From Prolixibacter bellariivorans ATCC BAA-1284 (GTDB taxonomy: Bacteria > Bacteroidota > Bacteroidia > Bacteroidales > Prolixibacteraceae): a DNA stretch of 64,000 bases. A program made the translations under genes and the position numbers. A model generated the notes under the pieces. That model saw only the letters and a program-made list of their open reading frames with translations. It was not told where the DNA came from and searched no databases. Position 1 is the stretch's first letter. Each line of letters starts with the position of its first letter. The stretch covers positions 303,309 through 367,308 of the forward strand of contig NZ_JHXO01000010.1 in assembly GCF_000621705.1 (NCBI RefSeq), given 5' to 3'. Shown here piece after piece: positions 35,504-44,296 of this stretch.

Positions 35504-37975
35504 CTATCGCTTGATTACCTTCCGGGAAATCTGTTGGCCTCCCACTTCGATGTTAACCAAATACATTCCCGGAGGATATGCGGAAAAATCGAGCTGCTCA
35601 GTTAGCCTGCCGTCGACTGGATACACCTGCCGGTTGTACATTCGTTGACCAAGATAATTGTACACAATAATATTCCCTGAATCAGCCGTTTTTTCCAGAT
35701 CCAACTCCAGCTGCATCTGGTCGTGAACCGGATTCGGATATAACCTCAAATCACCCGGAGAAAGAGGAACGGTTGCCACATCTACGTTATCGCCAATGAA
35801 CAGGTTGTCAATGCACCATCCCCAGGCCCACGTAAAAGGATCAGAATAAAGCCGGAAGCGAACAAGAATCGTATCACTAGGTGAGAAATCAGAAGATGAA
35901 GTCATGTTGAGTACCCGACGCTTGAACATGTCCTTGCTTCCTTCAGTCAGCGAGTTTCCATTTTGCATATCCTTATTATAGGCAGTGAGCCAGGTACTAT
36001 TGGAAGATGAATCCCATCCGGGAGCAATCGCTTTCCATGTATGTCCATCATCCTTGGAACCTTCAACAACTACATAATCGTAAAAATCGGTGCTCCCAAA
36101 AGTTGCGTTGTCAGCACCAGGCTCCACCAAAACAACCTCATCAAAAGCAATTTCCGTGTTTGCATTCAAAACAATCGGAATACGTAACACTGTTGTGTAA
36201 TTAAAATATGGTGCTGTCTCTTCAGGACTATCATAAGGATGAGGCGAGTGAAGCGCATTATCATCAAAAAATGCGGTCTTTGTCACTGTAAAGTCTGACC
36301 CAGTAAAATCATCTGTCGTAGTATCGAAGTTATTTTCGTAGTATGTAACTGCTGGCTTAACCGACACGACTGAAATCGTGTAGTAGTCTTGCATTGGCAA
36401 AGTAGTTTGATTACTATTAGTTGAACTATCGATCGCAATAATTCTATATTCCAATACATCGTTAGAAGTCAATCCCAACGGTAGTGGCACTGTGGCCGCA
36501 TAGGTCGAATCAGAAACCAATGAAAGATCAAACATTCCCGCATTTGAGTTATTCAGCATCAATTCTACCTTAACAGAAGCAATTCCTATATTATCAGTGG
36601 CTGTAGCCTCAACATAAAGTGAATCGGCAGATGAGAACACTATCTTTACCGGAACATGTGAAAGCGAAGGCGGGGTTGTATCTTCACCTACATAAAATGA
36701 ATAATAATTAGTTGGAGCATGAACCGGCTTTGAGAAATTTCGAGCCCGCAAATCCATTACCGTGATATAATAATCGGTAGTCGTCCCCATTGCAGGAATA
36801 GTAATACTAGCAAAGTACTCGTCTGGATTTCCCGTGCTAAGCATCGTATCCACAGTTTCTGTTTGCCAATTATCAAAGGAATAGTGCAACACAACTGAAG
36901 ATGTGTCAATACCATAGTCACCGTAAACTTTCGCTGTTACCGGTACCTCCGATGGAAGTTGATCGTAGTCCGATACTGGCGAATGAATAATATAGGTATA
37001 CTTCCATCCCATTTCTGCCAACATCGCTTCCAATAATGGTCCCGGATTATGGTTGGCCTCACCCAAAGCCAGAGCGTGGGTCATCAAAGCATTCTCACTT
37101 CCTGCAGGATAACTGAGATCATTCAAATGATAAAAACTGGAACCATCGTCCCATGTTGGAGGCGCATACAATCGAGGGTTTGAACCATCGAAGTCTTCAC
37201 GGGCTAAACGACTATCAAACTGAAGTTCACTTCCGGTAAACTGATTATACAACTCGGCCGAAGGATTAGCAAAATAATTGGTATCGATTAATTGCTGATC
37301 CTGAATATTCTGTACATACACGTCATATATTCCCGGGAAAAGATTCGTATCATCACCAATCTGACCTTCCAAACCGGTGACCGAAGCAAATCCTATTATT
37401 CCTAAGCCGTGACCGATTTCATGAATAACGACAGATACAAAATCATATTTATCCAACGGTGTGTTTCCATCGGTTCCAAAATACCAGTCGGTGTTATCGG
37501 AGTTAAAACGGGCGACCATATCAGGAGATGTACTACCAAGAATATCCTGTCCCGACATTTTATCAGCTAAAGCTACCGGATAATAAGTGTTTTCACGAAG
37601 TGAACCATCGAAATCACGGTAATATGACGCTGGCCCACATGAACCGAGAGTTCCCTTGTCCAGTGAAGTCCAGGTTGCTTTTAAACGAATAGGTACAGGA
37701 CTATCCAATACGGATTCCCATACACTCACGGCATATCGAAATGCATCAGCTGCTTCCTGACTGAAACCTACCAACTCCAAATCAAATGTAGAGTTTGCCG
37801 TTGCAGATTTGAGAAAAGCATTGGGTGGAGGAACAAAACTCTTGCGAACAGAATCGCTTTTATAACATAAAGCATACCTTCCGGTAATGCTATGATTATA
37901 ATTTTTAGAATAGGCCTGATTTCCCAAAATAAAAAAAAAGGCCAGTACAATTAGTAAATTAAGGCGTCTTGGCAT
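35504..37975 (-). CDS. Type IX-secreted metzincin-like metalloprotease
   Basis: An 823-residue secreted protein: signal peptide (LLIVLAFFFILGNQAYS), a protease domain (about 45-350) with the zinc motif VVIHEIGHGLGIIG, then Ig-like domains (about 350-530), a jelly-roll or MAM-like segment (about 535-730, with TFGSTDFYDYVVVEGSKDDGHTW), and a type IX secretion tail (about 745-823, LRLYPNPVHDQMQLELDL ... GMYLVNIEVGGQQISRKVIKR). In the HExxHxxGxxH scheme the third ligand position is Gly rather than His or Asp, so the third zinc ligand must be elsewhere or the enzyme is atypical. Probably a surface or extracellular protease. Confidence 0.85.
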   Translation of the reverse strand: MPRRLNLLIVLAFFFILGNQAYSKNYNHSITGRYALCYKSDSVRKSFVPPPNAFLKSATANSTFDLELVGFSQEAADAFRYAVSVWESVLDSPVPIRLKATWTSLDKGTLGSCGPASYYRDFDGSLRENTYYPVALADKMSGQDILGSTSPDMVARFNSDNTDWYFGTDGNTPLDKYDFVSVVIHEIGHGLGIIGFASVTGLEGQIGDDTNLFPGIYDVYVQNIQDQQLIDTNYFANPSAELYNQFTGSELQFDSRLAREDFDGSNPRLYAPPTWDDGSSFYHLNDLSYPAGSENALMTHALALGEANHNPGPLLEAMLAEMGWKYTYIIHSPVSDYDQLPSEVPVTAKVYGDYGIDTSSVVLHYSFDNWQTETVDTMLSTGNPDEYFASITIPAMGTTTDYYITVMDLRARNFSKPVHAPTNYYSFYVGEDTTPPSLSHVPVKIVFSSADSLYVEATATDNIGIASVKVELMLNNSNAGMFDLSLVSDSTYAATVPLPLGLTSNDVLEYRIIAIDSSTNSNQTTLPMQDYYTISVVSVKPAVTYYENNFDTTTDDFTGSDFTVTKTAFFDDNALHSPHPYDSPEETAPYFNYTTVLRIPIVLNANTEIAFDEVVLVEPGADNATFGSTDFYDYVVVEGSKDDGHTWKAIAPGWDSSSNSTWLTAYNKDMQNGNSLTEGSKDMFKRRVLNMTSSSDFSPSDTILVRFRLYSDPFTWAWGWCIDNLFIGDNVDVATVPLSPGDLRLYPNPVHDQMQLELDLEKTADSGNIIVYNYLGQRMYNRQVYPVDGRLTEQLDFSAYPPGMYLVNIEVGGQQISRKVIKR

Positions 37976-38017
37976 TAGCCCGAGTTTTAGGTTAGTTAAT
38001 TAATTAAAATCAGGCTT

Positions 38018-38611
38018 CTAATTTAATACAAATCTTGAACCCATTTCCTGTGTCATGGCCTCAATTTGAATTTGTAGTGTTAAAAAGTTGGTCAGGTTAC
38101 GCTCGAAATGCTCGGGTAATTGATCATCGATGAAGCTGAACTTTTGATTGGCCGGTATTTTCAACCGGGCTGCCAACTCGAAAATATCTTCATCAACGAT
38201 AGGTTGTGGCTCCTCTCCTTCTTCGCGCATCAGCATAAAACGGTGAAATAATAATACCAATCTTGGACCGGGCTTTGTGTTTTTAAAATGCAGCAGTTCC
38301 ACATTTCCTTCCATATATAACTTCGAGGGAGAACTGCTACGCGTCAGGAAATTCACCAGCTCAACAACTTTCACCACAATATCCATCTCCCCGTTGCTTT
38401 TCCGGTTCTTTACCTCTTCAATATGTAATAAACAACCTCGATCCTGTGTTTCGCCATTTAGCACATAGGGCATCCCAAACATCTGATGTGATTCCATTAC
38501 ATCGTTCACCAAATGTTTATACCGCTCCTCAAAAATGTGAAGGCCGAACTCCTCTCCAGGGAATGCAAATACATTCAACGGAAAAATAGGATATGTCTGA
38601 ATATCGTTCAT
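38018..38611 (-). CDS. LON substrate-binding domain protein
   Basis: A 197-residue protein corresponding to the N-terminal (LON, PUA-like) domain of Lon protease without ATPase or protease domains. Typical start: YPIFPLNVFAFPGEEFGLHIFEERYKHLVND, followed by GCLLHIEEVK. Such stand-alone LON proteins are common; their role is not established, though a substrate-adaptor function has been proposed for the domain. It stands alone between two oppositely organised regions. Confidence 0.87.
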   Translation of the reverse strand: MNDIQTYPIFPLNVFAFPGEEFGLHIFEERYKHLVNDVMESHQMFGMPYVLNGETQDRGCLLHIEEVKNRKSNGEMDIVVKVVELVNFLTRSSSPSKLYMEGNVELLHFKNTKPGPRLVLLFHRFMLMREEGEEPQPIVDEDIFELAARLKIPANQKFSFIDDQLPEHFERNLTNFLTLQIQIEAMTQEMGSRFVLN

Positions 38612-38789
38612 GGCAAATGTGGTTCTTCGTTTTTATAAACAAAATGACACTGCAAAGGTTGAGTTACATAATCTTCACCGCCTGTCTATTACCTCATTTG
38701 TTTTGTATAAAAACGTAATATTCCGGTCAAAATTGTAACGGAGCTTAAATTACACTTATGCTCTAACGGTATCGATTTACTACTTCTTT

Positions 38790-38823
38790 TTTGTACAAGA
38801 AAATGCCGGAACATGTATATTTG
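38790..38823 (+). promoter_or_regulatory. Promoter of the GH32-PHP operon
   Basis: TTTG at 38790-38793 and TATATTTG at 38816-38823 match the Bacteroidota -33/-7 pattern with a 22-nt spacer. The implied transcription start near 38830 excludes an in-frame ATG at 38813 and supports the ATG at 38873. Confidence 0.6.
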
Positions 38824-38872
38824 TCAAAACCGGAAATTTTCCGGAAGCATTTCCACTCCTAATTTGATACAA

Positions 38873-40315
38873 ATGACAAAGTTCATTAGCATGTGTGCAT
38901 TAGTTACCGGTATCTTGTTGCTCACTGCCGGGAAACCGGTAAAAACTTACGACGAATTGTACCGCCCACAGTTTCATTTCTCTCCTGAAAAAAACTGGAT
39001 GAATGATCCTGACGGATTGGTTTACTACGATGGTGAATATCATCTGTTTTACCAATACAATCCCAATGGCAACGAGTGGGGATATATGCATTGGGGGCAT
39101 GCGGTCAGCACTGATTTAGTTCATTGGAAAAATCTTCCCATTGCCATTTACCCCGACAATAATTCGACGGACAAGGTGAAATGCACCGCATGGTCGGGGT
39201 CAGCCATTGTCGATAAAAACAATATAACCGGACTGCAGGAAGGCAACTACAAAACCTTGCTGGCATTCTACACTAGCCGGGGATGCGGTCAGCGGTTAGC
39301 CTACAGCAATGACAAAGGACGTACCTGGAAAAAATATGCAGGCAATCCCATTATTCCCGAAGCACCCGGAGAAGAGACCCGTGACCCGAAAGTATTCTGG
39401 TACAAACCGGGAAATCATTGGGTATTGGTTCTCTATCGCATGCCTGGCGGCGATAAAGCAAAAGAAGGAATCTCCATTTACAATTCCACAGACCTGGTGC
39501 ACTGGACTTTCGAAAGTCATGTAACCGGTTACTACGAATGTCCCGACCTTTTCTCACTTCCACTCGATGGAGACAGCACCAAAATGAAATGGGCACTTCT
39601 GGGAGGCGATGGTTCCTATATGTTGGGTGATTTTGATGGAAAACACTTTACACCTAAATCCGGGAAGAAAGTACTCGATTACGGACAGAATTTTTATGCA
39701 ACCCAAACCTGGTCTAACGCACCGGATGGCAAACGAATTCAAATTGCCTGGATGAGAGAAAGTAAATATCCCGGTATGCCGTTCACCGGTCAAATGTCCT
39801 TCCCCACAGAACTTTCGTTGAAATCGACTCCTGATGGACCTCGCATTGTTAGAACTCCGGTTGGAAGCATCTCTTCTCTTTACGGGAAGAAAATGGATAA
39901 AACCGATAAGAATATTATCCCCGGTCTGAAGAATAATAATCTTCTCAAGGGAATTCACAGTGAATGCTTCCGCATCACTGGTGTGTTTGATGTCAAATCC
40001 TCCAATATGTTCGGAATTACGGTCCGAAAATCAAGAAAAGACGCCGGAACAGAAATCAGTTACGACGTAAAAAGACAGGTACTGACTTCTATTGGCTCCC
40101 AAATGCCGTTGGCTCCGGTTAATAATAAAATTAAGCTGGATATTTTGGTCGATCGGGCATCGATTGAGATTTTTGCCAATAACGGCGAAAAAGTTATCAC
40201 CGACAATTTTACGCCTGCAGAAAAAGCTGACGATATGGAACTTTGGACGCGGGGTGGCGAAATTATGGTGGACTCGCTTGAAGTGCGCGAACTCAAATCC
40301 ATCTGGAAAGAATAA
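38873..40315 (+). CDS. GH32 fructanase / levanase-like enzyme
   Basis: A 480-residue glycoside hydrolase family 32 enzyme that cleaves beta-fructosides (levan, inulin or sucrose). A hydrophobic N-terminal segment (ISMCALVTGILLLTAG) indicates export. The catalytic trio is visible: nucleophile Asp45 in NWMNDPDG, the transition-state Asp in EETRDPKVFW, and the acid/base Glu in GYYECPDLFSLP. The C-terminal beta-sandwich (about 345-480) includes LVDRASIEIFANNGE. The closest neighbour is a PHP phosphatase 15 bp downstream. No SusC/SusD pair, fructokinase or sensor is nearby, so this is not a complete fructan locus. Confidence 0.94.
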   Translation: MTKFISMCALVTGILLLTAGKPVKTYDELYRPQFHFSPEKNWMNDPDGLVYYDGEYHLFYQYNPNGNEWGYMHWGHAVSTDLVHWKNLPIAIYPDNNSTDKVKCTAWSGSAIVDKNNITGLQEGNYKTLLAFYTSRGCGQRLAYSNDKGRTWKKYAGNPIIPEAPGEETRDPKVFWYKPGNHWVLVLYRMPGGDKAKEGISIYNSTDLVHWTFESHVTGYYECPDLFSLPLDGDSTKMKWALLGGDGSYMLGDFDGKHFTPKSGKKVLDYGQNFYATQTWSNAPDGKRIQIAWMRESKYPGMPFTGQMSFPTELSLKSTPDGPRIVRTPVGSISSLYGKKMDKTDKNIIPGLKNNNLLKGIHSECFRITGVFDVKSSNMFGITVRKSRKDAGTEISYDVKRQVLTSIGSQMPLAPVNNKIKLDILVDRASIEIFANNGEKVITDNFTPAEKADDMELWTRGGEIMVDSLEVRELKSIWKE

Positions 40316-40330
40316 CTTAATCTTAACGTG

Positions 40331-41122
40331 ATGCCGATCCGCTTCGACTATCATATGCACACTCGCTTGTCAGACGGCAAAAACAGCCATGAGGAAATGG
40401 TGGAAGAAGCCATTAAAAAAGGTTTCAACGAAATTGGATTTTCCGATCATTTCTGTATTAAAGGGCCAAATTCATGGGCGATGGAAGCTGACGGAATTCC
40501 CAAAATGGTATCAGAGATTGATGCGGTTCAGAAAAAATATGACGGAAAAATTCGCATTCTTTTTGGTATCGAAGTGGATTATTTTCCCGACAAGGAAGAC
40601 GAAATCGCACAGGTTTTAAAGCAATACTCGTTTGACTATGTGATTGGTTCCGTGCATTTTTTGGATGACTGGAACTATGACTCGGATTCAGCCCATAAAC
40701 GATACACGGAATTCAGCAACGATTACCTCTATCAGTGGTATTTCGCTGAATTACAAAAAGCGGCTTCCTCTGGATTGTTCGATACCATGGCGCATCCTGA
40801 TCTGATCAAAAAATTCCAGGTTTGGCCCGAAAGTGCTCAGAACGGGCTTTTTCGGACAACGGCTGAAATTTTTGCTGACGCTGGAGTAGCCTTCGAAGTA
40901 AACACCAGTGGGATCGATCGTCCTTGCGGCGAATTCTTTCCCGGGAAGGAGTTTCTAACAGAATTATTTAACGCGGATATTCCGGTTACGCTGGGCTCCG
41001 ATTCGCATAAAGCGGAACAAATTGGCCGCTATTTCAACGATGCCAAAACCATGCTCAAAGAATTGGGCTACCCGAATTTAGTCCGCTACCGGAAACGTGA
41101 AAGGATTAATGAACCTTTATAA
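40331..41122 (+). CDS. PHP-domain histidinol-phosphatase-like protein
   Basis: A 263-residue PHP phosphoesterase. Metal-binding blocks are FDYHMHTRLSDGKNSHEEMV, GFSDHFCIKG, GIEVDYFPD, IGSVHFLDD, FDTMAHPDLIKKF and LGSDSHKAEQIG, all in HisK order. The family hydrolyses histidinol phosphate, but no his genes are near, and the gene follows the GH32 gene by 15 bp in one transcript, so another sugar phosphate may be the true substrate (inference). Start is the ATG at 40331; a GTG directly before it would add one residue. Confidence 0.85.
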   Translation: MPIRFDYHMHTRLSDGKNSHEEMVEEAIKKGFNEIGFSDHFCIKGPNSWAMEADGIPKMVSEIDAVQKKYDGKIRILFGIEVDYFPDKEDEIAQVLKQYSFDYVIGSVHFLDDWNYDSDSAHKRYTEFSNDYLYQWYFAELQKAASSGLFDTMAHPDLIKKFQVWPESAQNGLFRTTAEIFADAGVAFEVNTSGIDRPCGEFFPGKEFLTELFNADIPVTLGSDSHKAEQIGRYFNDAKTMLKELGYPNLVRYRKRERINEPL

Positions 41123-41128
41123 GTTCAC

Positions 41129-41158
41129 AAAAAGTCCCGGTTTTCGCCGGGACTTTTT
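41129..41158. terminator. Bidirectional terminator between PHP and OmpA genes
   Basis: A 12-bp perfect stem (AAAAAGTCCCGG at 41129-41140 with CCGGGACTTTTT at 41147-41158), usable from both sides. Confidence 0.93.
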
Positions 41159-41169
41159 ATCGTCTTTTA

Positions 41170-42129
41170 TTAATTCGACAACAGCTTATACAGTTCTGTC
41201 AAATCAGGTGTCAGGATAATTTCCGTTCGCCGGTTTTTCTGACGAGCTTCCGGTGTTTTGCGCGGATCAACCGGTAAGTATTTACTTCGTCCTGCCGCGG
41301 TTATCCTCTTTGGATTGATGTTGGCATCCTGCAGCAAAATCTTGGTAACTGCCGTAGCCCGCATCACACTCAGGTCCCAGTTATCTTTTATAGCTCCGGT
41401 TCCCCGCAACGGAACATCGTCGGTGTGTCCTTCCACCAGCACATTGATGTCCGGATTAGCCGCCAGAACCTGTGCAATCTTTTTCAGCGCTTGCCGTCCC
41501 TGTTGACCAACAGCATATTTCCCTGACTGAAATAACAACTTCTCGGCCATCGAGACATACACCTGGCCGTTTTTCTCAGTTACGTTAATGCCCAGATTTT
41601 TATAGCCGGTCAAAGCATTCAGCATTTTCTGCTTCAAATCCTTTACCGCTTTGTCTTTCCTTGCCAGTAAGTTTTCGAGCTGTTGCAACCGCTGATTTTT
41701 CTCCGCCAGTTTCTTTTCACGTGCATCCAAATCAGCTTGTGCCGATTCCAGGTTAGTCAACAACCGCGAAATTTCCTCGCTGCTCCCCGATTTCACCGCT
41801 GAAATCTGCTTCTCTAAATCTGCATTGGTAGCTTTCAGCCGCTTTACTTCCCGGGCGAGGTTGTCCCGCTCGTCTTCCATGGAACTTTTTTCGGCTTTCA
41901 TCTTTTTCATCTCAGCTTCCATCTGTTCGGCCTTTGCGCCAGCCTCATTTGCTTTGGCTTCCATATCCTGAAGCTTCTGCTTTAACAGCAGCTGACTGTC
42001 TTCACATTCATCCAATTTGCCTTTTACCCGGTTAAACTCACTGGTTGAGACGCATGAAGGCAACATGAAAATCATCAACAATGTGCCCAGCAGCATAACA
42101 CGAAAGTTTCTCATATCTATCCTTGTCAT
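41170..42129 (-). CDS. OmpA-family lipoprotein with coiled coil
   Basis: A 319-residue envelope protein: signal with lipobox (MLLGTLLMIFMLPSC), a long coiled coil (about residues 30-175, rich in Glu, Lys, Ala, Leu), and a C-terminal OmpA peptidoglycan-binding domain (about 190-305) with NVLVEGHTDDVPLRGTG, NWDLSVMRATAV and QKNRRTEIILTPD. The Asp and Arg that contact diaminopimelate are in place. It likely tethers the outer membrane to peptidoglycan. The start may be the ATG at 42129 or five codons later (MRNFRVML). The gene converges on the PHP gene and diverges from dxs. Confidence 0.9.
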   Translation of the reverse strand: MTRIDMRNFRVMLLGTLLMIFMLPSCVSTSEFNRVKGKLDECEDSQLLLKQKLQDMEAKANEAGAKAEQMEAEMKKMKAEKSSMEDERDNLAREVKRLKATNADLEKQISAVKSGSSEEISRLLTNLESAQADLDAREKKLAEKNQRLQQLENLLARKDKAVKDLKQKMLNALTGYKNLGINVTEKNGQVYVSMAEKLLFQSGKYAVGQQGRQALKKIAQVLAANPDINVLVEGHTDDVPLRGTGAIKDNWDLSVMRATAVTKILLQDANINPKRITAAGRSKYLPVDPRKTPEARQKNRRTEIILTPDLTELYKLLSN

Positions 42130-42232
42130 ATATTTGTATTATCAAATCGTCGAAGTAAAAATAATGAAAGACCATGCACTTCACAAACAAGTAGTGCACT
42201 TCCTTCGTGCACCCCGTGTAGGGATAAATTTG

Positions 42233-42240
42233 TAACTTTG
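42233..42240 (+). promoter_or_regulatory. -7 box (TAACTTTG) of dxs
   Basis: TAACTTTG matches TAnnTTTG. Transcription should start near 42247, which argues against a TTG at 42246 and for the ATG at 42279 as the dxs start. Confidence 0.6.
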
Positions 42241-42278
42241 TTCCATTGGAAAATCATATAACGATAGTGTCTCAGTTC

Positions 42279-44180
42279 ATGGCGGAAGCGCAAACTCAGC
42301 TTCTGGACAAAATTGAATATCCCAGAGATCTGCGTAAACTCAGCGAAAAAGAACTTCCTGATGTTTGCACAGAGCTGCGTAATTATATTATCCGGGAAGT
42401 TTCATCCAATCCCGGACATTTTGGAGCCAGCCTCGGTGTGATTGAGTTGACTGTAGCTCTTCATTACGTTTATCAAACGCCTTATGACCAACTTGTTTGG
42501 GACGTAGGGCATCAGGCTTATGGCCATAAAATCCTAACGGGAAGAAGAAAGAAATTCCACACGAACCGTAGAATAGGAGGTATCAGCGGTTTCCCGAAAA
42601 TTGCTGAAAGTGAATTCGATGCTTTTGGCGTGGGCCATTCATCCACTTCCATATCCGCAGCTCTGGGTTTGATGCTGGCTGCGAAAATCAAAGGCGAAAC
42701 CGACCGAAAAGTAGTGGCCATTATTGGTGATGGTGCCATGACCGGCGGAATGGCTTTTGAAGGTCTGAACAACGCAGCAACCAGCAACTCGGATATTCTG
42801 GTTATTTTGAACGATAACAACATGGCCATCGATCCTGCCGTTGGCGGCCTGAATAATTACCTCGTTCAGATGCAGACTTCACCGGCCTATAACCGGTTGA
42901 AGAGTGATGTCTGGAAAATTCTGGGAAAACTAAACAAAGTAGGTCCCAAAGCCCGCCAGGTATTGCAGCAACACCAGCATGCACTGAAATCGGTTTTGTT
43001 GCGGAACAGTAACCTTTTTGAGTCTTTCGGATTCCGTTATTTTGGACCGGTGGATGGACACGATGTTAATGCAATGGTCAAAATCCTAAGCGATCTGCGT
43101 AACATCGAGGGGCCCAAACTTCTGCACGTCATTACCAAAAAAGGAAAAGGTTTTGCTCCGGCCGAAGAAAACGCCACCAAATGGCATGCAGCTCCCGGTA
43201 AATTTGATATCCGAACAGGGGAAGTATTCGTGGATATGCCCCTAAAACCATCGGCACCCAAATACCAAGATGTTTTTGGGAAGACCATTGTAGAACTGGC
43301 CGAAAAGAATGAAAAAATTGCTGCCATCACACCGGCGATGCCTACGGGCTGTTCGTTAAATCTGATGATGCAGAAAATGCCGGAACGCACGTTTGATGTA
43401 GGCATTGCTGAACAACACGCCGTTACCTTTGCGGCTGGCTTGGCAGCCAACAACCTTGTTCCGTTCTGCAATATTTACTCTTCGTTCATGCAGCGCTCGT
43501 ATGATCAAATTATTCATGATGTAGCGTTGCAGAACCTGAATGTGGTTCTATGCCTCGATCGAGCCGGCCTGGTTGGTGCCGACGGTGCTACCCACCACGG
43601 AGTGTTCGATTTGGCTTTCCTCCGAAATATTCCGAACCTCACCGTTTCTGCTCCAATGGACGAAATTGATTTGCGGAACCTGATGTATACAGCACAGCTT
43701 CCAGATATGGGGCCTTTCTCAATCCGTTACCCGCGAGGAAAAGGTGTTCATGTAGAGTGGGACGTTCCTTTTAGCGAAATCCCGGTAGGAAAGGGAAAAG
43801 AAATTGCACAAGGTACCGACGTTGCCGTGCTGAGTATCGGACATCCGGGTAATTTTGTCAAGGAAGCCACCGAGACACTTAACAACGAAAATATTTCCGT
43901 GCAGCATTACGACATGCGTTTTGTGAAACCTCTCGACACCGAAATACTGGACTCAGTATTGGCCAAATTCGACAAAGTAATTACGGTTGAAGATGGGGTA
44001 ATTAACGGAGGATTCGGCAGTGCCGTAATGGAATATCTGATGGAAAAAGGTTATTCTGGCAAGTTTAAAAGGCTCGGAATCCCTGATCGGTTCATCGATC
44101 AAGGTACACCTGAAGAACTCTATCGCGAATGTGGTTTCGACAGTGACGGCATTTGCTGGGAAATCCGCGACATGATATAA
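42279..44180 (+). CDS. dxs: 1-deoxy-D-xylulose-5-phosphate synthase
   Basis: A 633-residue thiamine-diphosphate enzyme that condenses pyruvate and glyceraldehyde 3-phosphate, the first step of the methylerythritol phosphate route to isoprenoids. Family marks: PGHFGASLGVIELTVALHYV, WDVGHQAYGHKILTGR, the ThDP motif VAIIGDGAMTGGMAFEGLNNA ... ILNDNNMAIDP, GPVDGHDVNAMV, DVGIAEQHAVTFAAGLA and DRAGLVGADGATHHG. Full length. Isoprenoid supply also feeds the polyprenyl synthase at 51454. The next gene starts 116 bp downstream. Confidence 0.97.
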   Translation: MAEAQTQLLDKIEYPRDLRKLSEKELPDVCTELRNYIIREVSSNPGHFGASLGVIELTVALHYVYQTPYDQLVWDVGHQAYGHKILTGRRKKFHTNRRIGGISGFPKIAESEFDAFGVGHSSTSISAALGLMLAAKIKGETDRKVVAIIGDGAMTGGMAFEGLNNAATSNSDILVILNDNNMAIDPAVGGLNNYLVQMQTSPAYNRLKSDVWKILGKLNKVGPKARQVLQQHQHALKSVLLRNSNLFESFGFRYFGPVDGHDVNAMVKILSDLRNIEGPKLLHVITKKGKGFAPAEENATKWHAAPGKFDIRTGEVFVDMPLKPSAPKYQDVFGKTIVELAEKNEKIAAITPAMPTGCSLNLMMQKMPERTFDVGIAEQHAVTFAAGLAANNLVPFCNIYSSFMQRSYDQIIHDVALQNLNVVLCLDRAGLVGADGATHHGVFDLAFLRNIPNLTVSAPMDEIDLRNLMYTAQLPDMGPFSIRYPRGKGVHVEWDVPFSEIPVGKGKEIAQGTDVAVLSIGHPGNFVKEATETLNNENISVQHYDMRFVKPLDTEILDSVLAKFDKVITVEDGVINGGFGSAVMEYLMEKGYSGKFKRLGIPDRFIDQGTPEELYRECGFDSDGICWEIRDMI

Positions 44181-44265
44181 GGATAATTCCTTTTACCATA
44201 TCACTCACGATGCTATTCCCGGATTTTCTTTTCGGTTGAAAAACCGATTCTTTTCAGGAAATTTC

Positions 44266-44273
44266 TATCTTCG
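44266..44273 (+). promoter_or_regulatory. Possible -7 box (TATCTTCG) of the histidine kinase
   Basis: One mismatch to TAnnTTTG, 23 nt before the TTG start at 44297. Weak evidence taken alone. Confidence 0.35.
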
Positions 44274-44296
44274 GAACACATTGTAAAACTAACGCC

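Noticed and set aside
38813..38872. Longer start for the GH32 protein.
   Set aside because: It would lie upstream of or at the transcription start implied by the -7 box at 38816-38823 and would bury the signal peptide.
42246..42278. TTG start for Dxs.
   Set aside because: It coincides with the transcription start implied by the TAACTTTG box; the ATG at 42279 gives the normal N-terminus.
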